DNA of 22,819 nt from CAYMAZ01 sp964428185 (lineage in GTDB: Bacteria; Bacteroidota; Bacteroidia; Bacteroidales; DTU049): positions 1 through 22,819 of the forward strand of contig CAYRXH010000038.1 in NCBI GenBank assembly GCA_964428185.1, read 5' to 3'. Below, piece by piece: positions 1 through 7,592 of the stretch. A model generated the notes under the pieces. That model saw only the letters and a list, made by a program, of their open reading frames with translations, was not told where the DNA came from and did not search any database. A program made the position numbers and the translations under genes. Each line of letters opens with the position of its first letter. The stretch's first letter is position 1.

Positions 1-5
1 AGATA

Positions 6-434
6 TTATTCTTTGACAATTTTAAATTCCCTTTTATTGTTATGATATATGAGAGTAAGAATGTATATTCCTGAAGAATAATTCCCCATCTGCAAGCCGA
101 AGTATCTGGTGGTTGAGATTGCTGAATACAAAATTTTCCCGTTCAAGTCAGCAAGAATTATATCATAAAAAATTGCAGCACTCTTTTCTGAGGAAGCAAC
201 AATATTAAGTTCATTACTAACAGGATTTGGATAGACAAAGAATGCAACATCATCGATAATCTCTGTTGCAAAGCAGGTATCACTATCATTAAATTCCTGT
301 GATTTAAAAGTAACAACCTGCCTGCTGATTCTGTTGCCATTACCATCATAGCCAAACTCATAATGAGTTTGAGCAAAAGAGTATGTTTGTCCCAGAAAAA
401 CAAACATCAGAATAATCTTAAATATTTTTTTCAT
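6..434 (-). CDS. Small secreted protein with RHS/YD-like segment and T9SS type A sorting domain
   Basis: A 142-residue protein. Residues 1-21 form a signal peptide (MKK start, hydrophobic core, ending SFAQ), so it should enter the periplasm by Sec. Residues 28-38 (YDGNGNRISR) match the closing part of an RHS/YD repeat, the only one present. Residues 64-142 look like a T9SS type A C-terminal sorting domain: VYPNPVSNELNI at 67-78, a central LADLNGKIL strand and the late NYSSGIYIL motif near 118-126. Family knowledge says such tails direct export across the outer membrane by the Bacteroidota type IX system. Between the two there is only a short linker with two cysteines (C54 and one in the YD-CTD linker region is not certain to pair). 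The protein is far shorter than typical RHS proteins, so it is either a remnant or a small partner of a larger YD-repeat protein downstream, beyond the left edge. Function otherwise unknown. Confidence 0.8.
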   Translation of the reverse strand: MKKIFKIILMFVFLGQTYSFAQTHYEFGYDGNGNRISRQVVTFKSQEFNDSDTCFATEIIDDVAFFVYPNPVSNELNIVASSEKSAAIFYDIILADLNGKILYSAISTTRYFGLQMGNYSSGIYILTLIYHNNKREFKIVKE

Positions 435-906
435 ATCTTAAAAATTAAGCGGCAAATAAAACAATAATATTTATAGTATGCAATAGTTAAATATAACTAT
501 TTTTCATAAATATGTAAATCTACATATGTTATTTGTTATATATTTGTCGATATTATTATTGAAATGGGATAGAGGGAGATTGATTTATTAATAAAGAAAT
601 ATTGAATAAAAAAAATCATCAATGATGAATGATGAATATCGCTCCAAAGGAGTCTCCTGGGGAAATATTGAAATGTTTTTTACTAATCACCAGTCACTAA
701 TAGCCAGTCATATGCACTATATTAATCTTCTCCCATCACAAAGTGATCCCTCTCCCATAGGGAAGCCTTCGGCTCGCTCTGAATGACAATGTCATACAGA
801 GGGATTGCTGTGTAACAACCGGTCTGAAAAGATCATTTTGCAATCCCGAAGTATCACAGACTTTTGAGATTCTTCACATTCTCGAAGAAAGTCTATCCTG
901 TGGAGA
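435..906. other. 472-bp gene-free stretch with AT-rich hairpins and dispersed-repeat-like sequence
   Basis: No convincing gene is present. The left part (about 435-600) is very AT-rich and holds two short perfect inverted repeats: AATAGTTA/TAACTATT (482-489 and 494-501, 4-nt loop) and ATATGTA/TACATAT (510-516 and 521-527, 4-nt loop). They lie upstream of the minus-strand gene ending at 6 and could be part of its control region, but no promoter match there is convincing. The middle has short tandem ATGATGAAT units near 617-640 and CCAGTCACTAATAGCCAGTCA-like direct repetition near 690-710. The right part (about 730-905) looks like an intergenic repeat and is listed separately. The only long open frame, minus 792-998, overlaps the HAD gene end and looks spurious. 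Confidence 0.6.
730..905. repeat. Probable dispersed intergenic repeat (CATTCAGAGCGAGC type)
   Basis: Read on the minus strand, this stretch contains GTCATTCAGAGCGAGCCGAAG followed by GGAGAGGGATCACTTTGTGATGG-like sequence, and upstream of it AGACTTTCTTCGAGAATGTGAAGAATCTC. These resemble the GTCATTCTGAGCGAAGCGAAGAATCTC repeats that recur between genes in many Bacteroidota and other environmental genomes (recognised from memory, not searched). It contains several perfect inverted repeats: GGGATTGC at 801-808 with GCAATCCC at 840-847; ATGACA at 783-788 with TGTCAT at 790-795; ATCAC at 735-739 with GTGAT at 743-747. There is no coding signal. The edges are approximate because only one copy is visible here. 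Confidence 0.45.
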
Positions 907-1419
907 TCAGTTAGTGTTGACTTCATCCTCAATTTTCCCCACAGCCTTCGTAATTTCACCAAAATTTTCAATAATACAATGTGCTTTATCCAGATCACCG
1001 GTCTGATATTGATGATTGAAGAGGATGGTTTTCATGCCTGCATATGCAGCGCCTTCGATGTCTTTTTTATAATCGTTCCCAATAAACACGCATTGCGAGG
1101 GATTGACATTCATCTGATTGCATATTTCTGCAAAAAACCGGATATCAGGTTTAGAAAATCCCAGATCTTTTGAGGAAAAAAACCATGAAAAATACTGTTC
1201 AATATTCACTCTGTTCAGGGCTTCACGCATGAGTTTGGTGTCTGAGACACCGGCGTTTGTTGCCACTGCCAGAATATACTTTCCGGTCAGCTCTTGCAGT
1301 GTTTTATCAACTCCATCAAACAGCTCAATCACATCCCAGTGTGCCATAGGTTCTGGTTTTTCAGGAAAATCGCGCATCAGGGTGTCTCCCCAGTCAAAGA
1401 TAAGATGTGTTATTGCCAT
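907..1419 (-). CDS. HAD-family hydrolase-like protein, small cap, altered motif I
   Basis: A 170-residue Rossmann-fold protein of the haloacid dehalogenase superfamily. Motif I is FDWGDTL at 8-14 (nucleophile candidate D9), motif II is AVATNAG with T54, motif III is the lysine of FSKPD (K90), and motif IV is FIGNDYKKD (D116 and D120). Most HAD phosphatases are 200-230 aa; here the segment between motifs I and II is short, so the cap is minimal. In canonical phosphatases motif I is DxDx(T/V), and the second Asp acts as general acid/base. Here that +2 position is glycine (G11) and the next acidic residue is at +3 (D12), so the catalytic chemistry or activity is uncertain. The gene stands alone between the terminator of the M20 gene and a repeat-rich gap. 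The start is ATG at 1419. Substrate unknown. Confidence 0.85.
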   Translation of the reverse strand: MAITHLIFDWGDTLMRDFPEKPEPMAHWDVIELFDGVDKTLQELTGKYILAVATNAGVSDTKLMREALNRVNIEQYFSWFFSSKDLGFSKPDIRFFAEICNQMNVNPSQCVFIGNDYKKDIEGAAYAGMKTILFNHQYQTGDLDKAHCIIENFGEITKAVGKIEDEVNTN

Positions 1420-1426
1420 TATGCAA

Positions 1427-1434
1427 CAAAATTA
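1427..1434 (-). promoter_or_regulatory. Candidate Bacteroidota -7 element for the HAD gene
   Basis: TAATTTTG on the minus strand matches TAnnTTTG exactly and lies 7 nt upstream of the HAD start codon, directly after the T-tract of the M20 terminator. No TTTG -33 element was found at the expected 19-21 bp distance. If used, the mRNA would be nearly leaderless. Weak evidence in AT-rich DNA. Confidence 0.25.
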
Positions 1435-1464
1435 AAAAAAGGATGTGCTGCCACATCCTTTTTC
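1433..1464 (-). terminator. Rho-independent terminator after the M20 peptidase gene (bidirectional-looking)
   Basis: GGATGTG (1441-1447) and CACATCC (1452-1458) form a perfect 7-bp stem with loop CTGC. On the minus strand the stem is followed by a run of seven T (1434-1440); on the plus strand by five T. It lies 16 bp past the M20 stop codon, ending the fur-purA-...-M20 block before the HAD gene. Confidence 0.85.
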
Positions 1465-1479
1465 ATTGTTTTATTTAAA

Positions 1480-2850
1480 TCAACGTTTGATTTCACTGAA
1501 ATGATGATAGAATCTGGTGATGGTTTCGATTCCTTTTTCGAAACATTCAACATGATAGTTTTCGTTGGGGCCGTGAATGGCATCTGTTTCCAGTCCGAAA
1601 CCCATGAGAATTGATTTGAGTCCCAGCACGTCTTCGAGAGCCGAAATGATTGGAATACTGCCGCCACTGTATGTTGGAACAGGAACTTTTCCAAACACAT
1701 CGGTATAGGCTGTTTCGGCTGCTTTATATTCGGGGATATCAGTTGGACAAACGTACCCTTGTCCGCCATGAAGCGCATCAACTTTCACTTTCACACCTGC
1801 GGGAGCGATTGATTTGAAATGTTTGGCAAACAATTCTGCAATTTCAACATGGTTCTGATGTGGAACAAGACGCATTGATATTTTTGCATACGCTTTTGAA
1901 GGCAGAACTGTTTTTGCACCCTCACCCTGATAGCCACCCCAGATTCCGTTTACATCCAGCGATGGACGAATGCCAACACGCTCAAGAGTTGTGTAGCCTG
2001 TTTCACCATATACTTCAGCAATATCCAGATTCTTTTTATAGGAATCAATATCAAAGGGAGCCATAGCAATGGCTGCTCGCTCTTCTTGTGAATATTCTTT
2101 TACTTTGTCATAGAATCCGGGGATGGTAATTTTGTTGTTTTCGTCAGTGAGTGAAGAAATCATTTTTGTGAGAATATTGATGGGGTTTGCAACAGCACCA
2201 CCAAAGAGTCCTGAATGAAGATCTCCGGCCGGGCCGGTAATTTCAACCTGAACATAGGCCAGTCCACGAAGTCCTACTGTTACTGAAGGAATATCAATAG
2301 CGATCATGCTTGTGTCAGAAACAAGGATGATGTCGGCATTGAGTTTGTCTTTGTTCTCTGCAGCCCATGCACCCAGATTTGGAGAGCCAACTTCTTCTTC
2401 GCCCTCGATCATGAATTTTACATTGGATTTCAGTTGGCCCGTTTTTACCAAATATTCAAAAGCCTTCACATGCATCATGGCCTGCCCTTTGTCATCGTTG
2501 GCACCACGTCCGTATATTTTCCCGTCCCTGATTTCCGGTTCAAAAGGTTTTGATTTCCATTCTTCCAGCGGTTCGGCAGGCATCACGTCATAATGACCAT
2601 ACACCATAATGGTAGGTAATGATGTGTCAATAATCTTTTCAGCAAAAACCACAGGATTGCCTTTGGTTGGACAAACTTCTGCCTTGTCAGCACCTGAAGC
2701 AATCAGTTGATTTTTCAGATACTCGGCTGCTCTGATCATATCTTCCTTATGTTCAGATTTTGAACTGATTGACGGAATCCGGATGTATCCGAACAATTCT
2801 TCCATGAACCGTTCCCGGTTTTGTTGAATGTAATCTTTAATGTGTGTCAT
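1480..2850 (-). CDS. M20-family dipeptidase / metallopeptidase
   Basis: A 456-residue di-zinc peptidase of the M20 family, dipeptidase/carnosinase-like group, likely cytoplasmic as no signal peptide is visible. Expected active-site residues are present: H86 and D88 in YGHYDV, bridging D119 in GRGANDDKG, the E152/E153 pair in EGEEEVGS, D179 in VSDTS, H212 in DLHSG of the dimerisation domain, and H426 in the C-terminal IHGPNE. The length is normal for the group. It probably hydrolyses dipeptides or similar N-acylated amino acids; the exact substrate cannot be read from sequence. The start ATG at 2850 overlaps the end of the OstA-like gene by 14 bp, indicating cotranscription, and a strong terminator follows the stop. 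Confidence 0.93.
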   Translation of the reverse strand: MTHIKDYIQQNRERFMEELFGYIRIPSISSKSEHKEDMIRAAEYLKNQLIASGADKAEVCPTKGNPVVFAEKIIDTSLPTIMVYGHYDVMPAEPLEEWKSKPFEPEIRDGKIYGRGANDDKGQAMMHVKAFEYLVKTGQLKSNVKFMIEGEEEVGSPNLGAWAAENKDKLNADIILVSDTSMIAIDIPSVTVGLRGLAYVQVEITGPAGDLHSGLFGGAVANPINILTKMISSLTDENNKITIPGFYDKVKEYSQEERAAIAMAPFDIDSYKKNLDIAEVYGETGYTTLERVGIRPSLDVNGIWGGYQGEGAKTVLPSKAYAKISMRLVPHQNHVEIAELFAKHFKSIAPAGVKVKVDALHGGQGYVCPTDIPEYKAAETAYTDVFGKVPVPTYSGGSIPIISALEDVLGLKSILMGFGLETDAIHGPNENYHVECFEKGIETITRFYHHFSEIKR

Positions 2851-4735
2851 AACTATTTGTTTTTAATTGTTTTTTTTGGATTCGTTTTTCTTTCCACTTC
2901 TGAAACCATCGTTTGAGAAAGCAATGCTTTTTTTCTTCTGAATTTTGATCAGTTATATGGTCTTGACGATTGTTTTTACTTTCTTTATCAGGGTCTTTAA
3001 TTGTATCTCTGCCTGATGAGTTCTCAGATTTATCTTTGTTTGTTTCGATCGTATCATTTTTGTTTTTCTGTTTTCCCCGTCCTCCTTCTTTTGGGTCAGA
3101 ATAAATGATTTCAGTTGAGTCGGTTGAAATGACAGAATCAGTGAGCAAGGAATCGCTTGTCAGGATCATGGCAGAGTCAAGAATGAGTTCATCAGCTTCA
3201 GGCTGAATCTCAGGATCTCTGAATACATCTTTATAATGTTTAGGGCGTTTTGATTTCTCCCAGCGTAATCCTTCAAGTTGTTTTTGTGAATCGCTGACTG
3301 ATTCTTCAGGATTGAGTGTGCCTTCGGGTTTGGAAATAAAAGTGATTTTACGTGCTTCATTGTCTTCAAAACGGATGGTCACATCTTCTGATTTGGCGAT
3401 ATTGATCGCGATTAGGCGCATTTTTTCATCGAATACATAGTAGATAGTTTCTGCATTTTCCCGTGCATAGAGCAGATCCAGTTCATTGTCCTTGAAAAAA
3501 CCTTCCATGTTTTTGCTCTTAATCTGTTGAAAATCAGAAGTACTTTCCATTGAGACGATGAAAGCCTTGGTTCGCATTTGCAGTTTATCAAGATTTCCGT
3601 TCAGATAAGTGATATAAATTGTATCGGCAATGAGTTGCGTATTTCCCATCCAGACGATGGGATCATAAAACAGGTACATCACTGAATCACTGGTCATATA
3701 AACGAGTGAATCGCAGACAGATTGAAAATCGTGCCTCCACATTCTGGCTTTATGATGGGCATGGATGATTTTTTGCATTTTGATCAGCGTATCTTTGACC
3801 ATATATATGGAATCAGCGTGCAGATATAGAGTATCGGCTTTGTCGGCAATTTTTAGCAGGGCTGAGTCAGTAATAAAAAACGTGCTGTCACTTTCAAGAA
3901 AGCGGCCGTAATGGCCACTGATAAAGATATTTTCTGTGGTATCAGAAAAAAAGACATTTTTGAAAGCTTCACTGAACTGAATTTGCTTATTGTAATACAG
4001 GCTATCACTTTTCAGTGTTCGTGATCCGCTGTACAGTTCGACATTAGTTTTAAAATGCCCGATTTCAGATTTTGTGTCATAGATTCCCCATTCGCAGAGC
4101 ATTTCATTGTCAGCTTGAACGATTCTTGATTTTCCATAGAAATGTGTAATTTCAGTTCTGGTATTATACATTATTGTATCACTGAACATTTCAGTATCTT
4201 TGTTTTTGATATATACTGAATCACTGAAGTAGAACTGCCGGTCTTTCTGATAATAATACCCCTTTTCACTTTCCAGATAGCTGTTAGGATCAGTGATTTC
4301 ACCACCTGTCAGATAATAGGCAATGTCTTTATCAAGATCATAATACAGCCTGTCTGTTGTCAGGGTAATTTCATTATCAATGAGTTTTACATTGTTAATC
4401 ATTTCTGCTAGGTCTTTGTCGCCATCAATTTTTAATGTATCTCCATACATATGAGTTGTGTCATTGATAATAATATGTACGTTTCCATGGCACAGGACCA
4501 GATCTTTCTTAATGAAAATATGAGCTTTATCACAGTACAGCAGAGAACCGTCATATTCAAAAACAACACTTCCTGAAAGTATCTGATAGTCGGGACTAAT
4601 GGATTTATTAAATTCAAGCACATCAGCAGAGATGAGATTCACTTTTGCTGAATCTTTCTGAGCCAGTATCCGGTGAGACAACAAAAATACAAATACAAGC
4701 AGGACAATTTGAAAGAGATGCCGAAAAGAGATCAT
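2837..4735 (-). CDS. OstA-like (LptA/LptD N-domain type) envelope protein
   Basis: A 632-residue exported protein. Residues 1-26 are a signal peptide ending ILAQ. Residues of about 30-450 consist of repeated short beta-strand units built around SDSLYY/SDTIMY/ADSIYM-like motifs, typical of the OstA/LptA beta-jellyroll found in lipopolysaccharide transport proteins (Bacteroidota OstA_2-type). A segment near 470-515 (KPEGTLNPEE ... LEGLRWEKSKRPK) resembles the tail seen in Bacteroidota relatives. The last 120 residues are low-complexity, rich in Asp, Glu, Ser, Lys and Asn, and end in a strongly basic stretch (WFQKWKEKRIQKK). There is no LptD-like outer-membrane barrel, so it is more likely a periplasmic LptA-like bridge or scaffold. 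It starts 24 bp after the PepSY-like gene and overlaps the M20 gene. LPS-transport role is inferred from the fold only. Confidence 0.8.
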   Translation of the reverse strand: MISFRHLFQIVLLVFVFLLSHRILAQKDSAKVNLISADVLEFNKSISPDYQILSGSVVFEYDGSLLYCDKAHIFIKKDLVLCHGNVHIIINDTTHMYGDTLKIDGDKDLAEMINNVKLIDNEITLTTDRLYYDLDKDIAYYLTGGEITDPNSYLESEKGYYYQKDRQFYFSDSVYIKNKDTEMFSDTIMYNTRTEITHFYGKSRIVQADNEMLCEWGIYDTKSEIGHFKTNVELYSGSRTLKSDSLYYNKQIQFSEAFKNVFFSDTTENIFISGHYGRFLESDSTFFITDSALLKIADKADTLYLHADSIYMVKDTLIKMQKIIHAHHKARMWRHDFQSVCDSLVYMTSDSVMYLFYDPIVWMGNTQLIADTIYITYLNGNLDKLQMRTKAFIVSMESTSDFQQIKSKNMEGFFKDNELDLLYARENAETIYYVFDEKMRLIAINIAKSEDVTIRFEDNEARKITFISKPEGTLNPEESVSDSQKQLEGLRWEKSKRPKHYKDVFRDPEIQPEADELILDSAMILTSDSLLTDSVISTDSTEIIYSDPKEGGRGKQKNKNDTIETNKDKSENSSGRDTIKDPDKESKNNRQDHITDQNSEEKKHCFLKRWFQKWKEKRIQKKQLKTNSYDTH

Positions 4736-4759
4736 TATAACTATTTAAACTTCAATGTT

Positions 4760-6256
4760 TTAATATTCTTCCTGCTCAATAAACTCACCTTTGAAGTTAT
4801 AGGTTGCTTTAATCCTGGTTCTCACTCCCTCTTGTTTCAGGATTACCCAGTAGACAGTTTCTCCTGAGAAATCATCAATCATGATATAACATTCGGTGAT
4901 TCTGTGTTCGGGATAATTTGCTTCAGTATGTTTCACTGCTCGGGTAGGCAGTTCTTTCGGGTTAATTTGTTTATATTCTTCAGGGGTAGAGAGATCATCA
5001 CTATCCACATATTCAAGAAAATACTCATTCCGGGCTTCATAATCTTCTTTTTCAAATGCGTCATAGGAGTCAATAAAATCAGCATACACTTCACGTTCGA
5101 GTCTTCCGGATGTTGAAAAATAAAGTTCATGATATACCATAGGATCATTGAGCCACTTATTATCAAAAATCAAAATCAGGATGTACCTTTTTTTATCAGC
5201 AGTAGTGACACTTTCAGCGGAATTGATTTTCAGGTATGGATAGTTTTCGTCAATATGTTTGAGGATATTTTGGTTTAAAGATCCCTGGTCCAATTCAATA
5301 CTTGTCATGATCCAACTTCCCTGTCTGTTAAATTCTGCTCTGCAGTTTTGCTGTTTAATGGGATCAAAATAGGAGGCAACATATTTTCCTTTGATAGTAT
5401 CCCACCTGAGGTCTTCAAATTTTTTGATTTTTTTATTGAAGGAATCTCTAACTGGCTGCGGAACCTGTGTTTCACTCAGGGGTTGTCTTTCTGTCGGAGT
5501 TTTATCTTTTTTTGGTTTGTCAATTGTGTTTTCCTTTGTTTCATTACCCTTGTCATTTGGGTCAATTTTTTTCACAAGATTGCCTTTGAAGTCAAACCAG
5601 AGTTCAATCTTTTCATTTGCCATATTACTTGTCAGGATGATGTAGTAGGTGTTCTCCCAATCCTGATTATTGATGAGATAGCTTTCGCTGATTTTAAATC
5701 TTGAGTAATTTATCATGACATAAGAGTTGATTGCAGTTGGCAGTTCCCGTGAGGTCACTGCTTGGTTTCCGTGTTCAGTTTTAATAACTCCAGTGACGAT
5801 ATCTTTATCATCTTTATCGGCCATTCTTTGAAACACTCCGTCTTTGTCGAAAAACAGGTATCTCAGTTCCCCGTTTTCAATGGTTTCTATTTTATAATAC
5901 CCGTTTTCGGCTCTTTTTTCAATAAATTTTGCTTTTTTAATTGTATGCTGCGGATAGTTTGAGTTGATATATCGGGCAATTGTTTTGGGGAGATCTTCTT
6001 CAGTCATGATTGTTTCTGAACCTATCCATTTGGTAGTTTTCTCATATTGTGAAAGAACAGGTAACCCCATGAACATGAAGTCTGCATAATAAATGTCATT
6101 TTGCAAAGACCAGCGTACCTGCTCAACACCTGGGTATCTGTTTTTAAACTCATATACCAATCCGGGAGGCAGATCTTCATCTTTCAATTGCTGTCCGGAA
6201 AGGGAAAGGACAATGCACTGGAGGCCGATGATGAATGAAAAAACTTTGAATTTCAT
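4760..6256 (-). CDS. Secreted PepSY-like repeat protein (six half-units, ABB-ABB)
   Basis: A 498-residue protein with a signal peptide (residues 1-21, ending LSLSGQ). The rest is built of 50-60-residue units resembling the PepSY-like / BLIP-like domain of Bacteroidota (DUF2874 type). A-type units start at about 29 and 265 (LP or VP, then ...F....E..RW....G.Y.A.F). B-type units start at about 88, 171, 324 and 435 (LP..I..Y...NYP, then a Y-rich strand, then FD..G.L). A Lys/Thr/Pro-rich linker (231-264) separates two ABB halves. The family is thought to be periplasmic or surface-located, with unknown function. It shares an ATGA start/stop overlap (6253-6256) with purA and precedes the OstA-like gene by 24 bp, so it is almost certainly cotranscribed. 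Assignment rests on motif pattern, not on a database hit. Confidence 0.75.
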   Translation of the reverse strand: MKFKVFSFIIGLQCIVLSLSGQQLKDEDLPPGLVYEFKNRYPGVEQVRWSLQNDIYYADFMFMGLPVLSQYEKTTKWIGSETIMTEEDLPKTIARYINSNYPQHTIKKAKFIEKRAENGYYKIETIENGELRYLFFDKDGVFQRMADKDDKDIVTGVIKTEHGNQAVTSRELPTAINSYVMINYSRFKISESYLINNQDWENTYYIILTSNMANEKIELWFDFKGNLVKKIDPNDKGNETKENTIDKPKKDKTPTERQPLSETQVPQPVRDSFNKKIKKFEDLRWDTIKGKYVASYFDPIKQQNCRAEFNRQGSWIMTSIELDQGSLNQNILKHIDENYPYLKINSAESVTTADKKRYILILIFDNKWLNDPMVYHELYFSTSGRLEREVYADFIDSYDAFEKEDYEARNEYFLEYVDSDDLSTPEEYKQINPKELPTRAVKHTEANYPEHRITECYIMIDDFSGETVYWVILKQEGVRTRIKATYNFKGEFIEQEEY

Positions 6257-7569
6257 AACTGTATGGATTTTAATGATGGGTTTCTGAATATGGTTTGATT
6301 TCTTTTTGGTCCTGTAGAAATCATTGATACAGGTTTGCCAAGTTCTGCTTCAAGAAAAGAGATATACTGTTTTAAAGCTTCAGGCAACTGGTTCCATTCT
6401 CTCATTTCTGACAATTCAGTCTTCCAGCCCTGATGTATAGTGAGCACTGTTTCAATCTTATCTCTGTTAGTATCAAACGGGGGAAACAGAAAATTATTTC
6501 CATTGATCTGATATGAGTGACATGCCTGTATGGAGTCAAATTGGTCGAGAACATCAGATTTAGTAACGATGAGGTCAGTCACTCCGTTAATCATGATACT
6601 GTATCTGAGGGCAGGCAGGTCAATCCATCCGCAACGTCTTGGTCTGCCAGTGGTAGAACCGAATTCATTTCCTGCAGTTCTGATTTTTTCGCCTTCATCA
6701 CCAAATAGCTCGGTAGGGAAGGGGCCACTTCCAACTCTGGTGCAGTATGCTTTAAAAATGCCAAAAATACGTGAAACAGAAGACGGAGGGATTCCAAGTC
6801 CTGTACAAACTCCACCTGTGGTTGTACTTGAAGAAGTTACAAAGGGATATGATCCGAAATCAATATCTAGCAAGGTCCCCTGAGCTCCTTCAGCCAGTAT
6901 TTTTTTATTTTCAGCAATGGCAATATTGATCATAATCTCACTGTCTGCAAATCGAAACTCTTTCAAAAGATGAATAGATTCATTCCATTTTGAAGAATAC
7001 AATTCATAGGCCATGTTTTCAATCTTAAAATCGGAAGGATACAGCCCGAGAGATTTAATGAGATTGAAGTGATCCTGCTCAAGAGCAGCAATTTTCTTAT
7101 GAAAGTCAGGATGTTCAAGGTCTCCGATTCGTATTCCCCGTCGAGCTACTTTATCAGTATAAGCAGGGCCAATGCCTTTGAGTGTAGACCCGATTTTCGC
7201 TGCACCTCTTGCATGTTCCAGCGCAGCATCAAGCAGTCTGTGAGATGGGACTATAAGATGTGCTCTCCTTGAAATATATAAATTGTTCCTTGGATGAATT
7301 CCATGTCCGTCCAGCATTGTAATCTCTTTCCTGAAAATATAAGGATCAATCAATACCCCATTCCCGATAATATTGATGGTTTTTTCTGAAGAAATACCTG
7401 AAGGGATAGTGTGAAGAATGTATTTTCTCTCATCTAACTGAATTGTATGTCCTGCATTTGGACCTCCCTGGAAACGGGCAACAATATCATAAGACGGAGC
7501 CAGAAGATCAACAATTTTACCTTTGCCTTCATCACCCCACTGTAAACCTAAAATGACATCAACCGACAT
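6253..7569 (-). CDS. purA: Adenylosuccinate synthetase
   Basis: A 438-residue cytoplasmic enzyme making adenylosuccinate from IMP, aspartate and GTP, the first committed step to AMP. Near-invariant motifs are present: GLQWGDEGKGK at 8-18 with catalytic D13, GGPNAGHT with catalytic H41, KGIGPAYTDK, the QGTLLDIDFG loop, SSSTTTGG, GRPRRCGW and the C-terminal guanine-site motif ISTGPKR. The length is normal (E. coli enzyme 432 aa). It lies 23 bp downstream of the Fur-family gene and overlaps the PepSY-like gene by 4 bp, so it is the second gene of the block. PurA is inhibited by (p)ppGpp in E. coli, which is relevant given the Rel gene just upstream. The call is secure. Confidence 0.98.
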   Translation of the reverse strand: MSVDVILGLQWGDEGKGKIVDLLAPSYDIVARFQGGPNAGHTIQLDERKYILHTIPSGISSEKTINIIGNGVLIDPYIFRKEITMLDGHGIHPRNNLYISRRAHLIVPSHRLLDAALEHARGAAKIGSTLKGIGPAYTDKVARRGIRIGDLEHPDFHKKIAALEQDHFNLIKSLGLYPSDFKIENMAYELYSSKWNESIHLLKEFRFADSEIMINIAIAENKKILAEGAQGTLLDIDFGSYPFVTSSSTTTGGVCTGLGIPPSSVSRIFGIFKAYCTRVGSGPFPTELFGDEGEKIRTAGNEFGSTTGRPRRCGWIDLPALRYSIMINGVTDLIVTKSDVLDQFDSIQACHSYQINGNNFLFPPFDTNRDKIETVLTIHQGWKTELSEMREWNQLPEALKQYISFLEAELGKPVSMISTGPKRNQTIFRNPSLKSIQL

Positions 7570-7592
7570 ATTTTATCTTTAAAAGAATGGAT

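Noticed and set aside
792..998. 68-aa minus-strand open frame in the intergenic repeat
   Set aside because: It overlaps the 3' end of the HAD gene in another frame and is built from repeat sequence; no domain or start signal.
1419..1781. 120-aa minus-strand frame overlapping the M20 gene
   Set aside because: Out of frame with a well-conserved peptidase C-terminus; composition and content look like a shadow.
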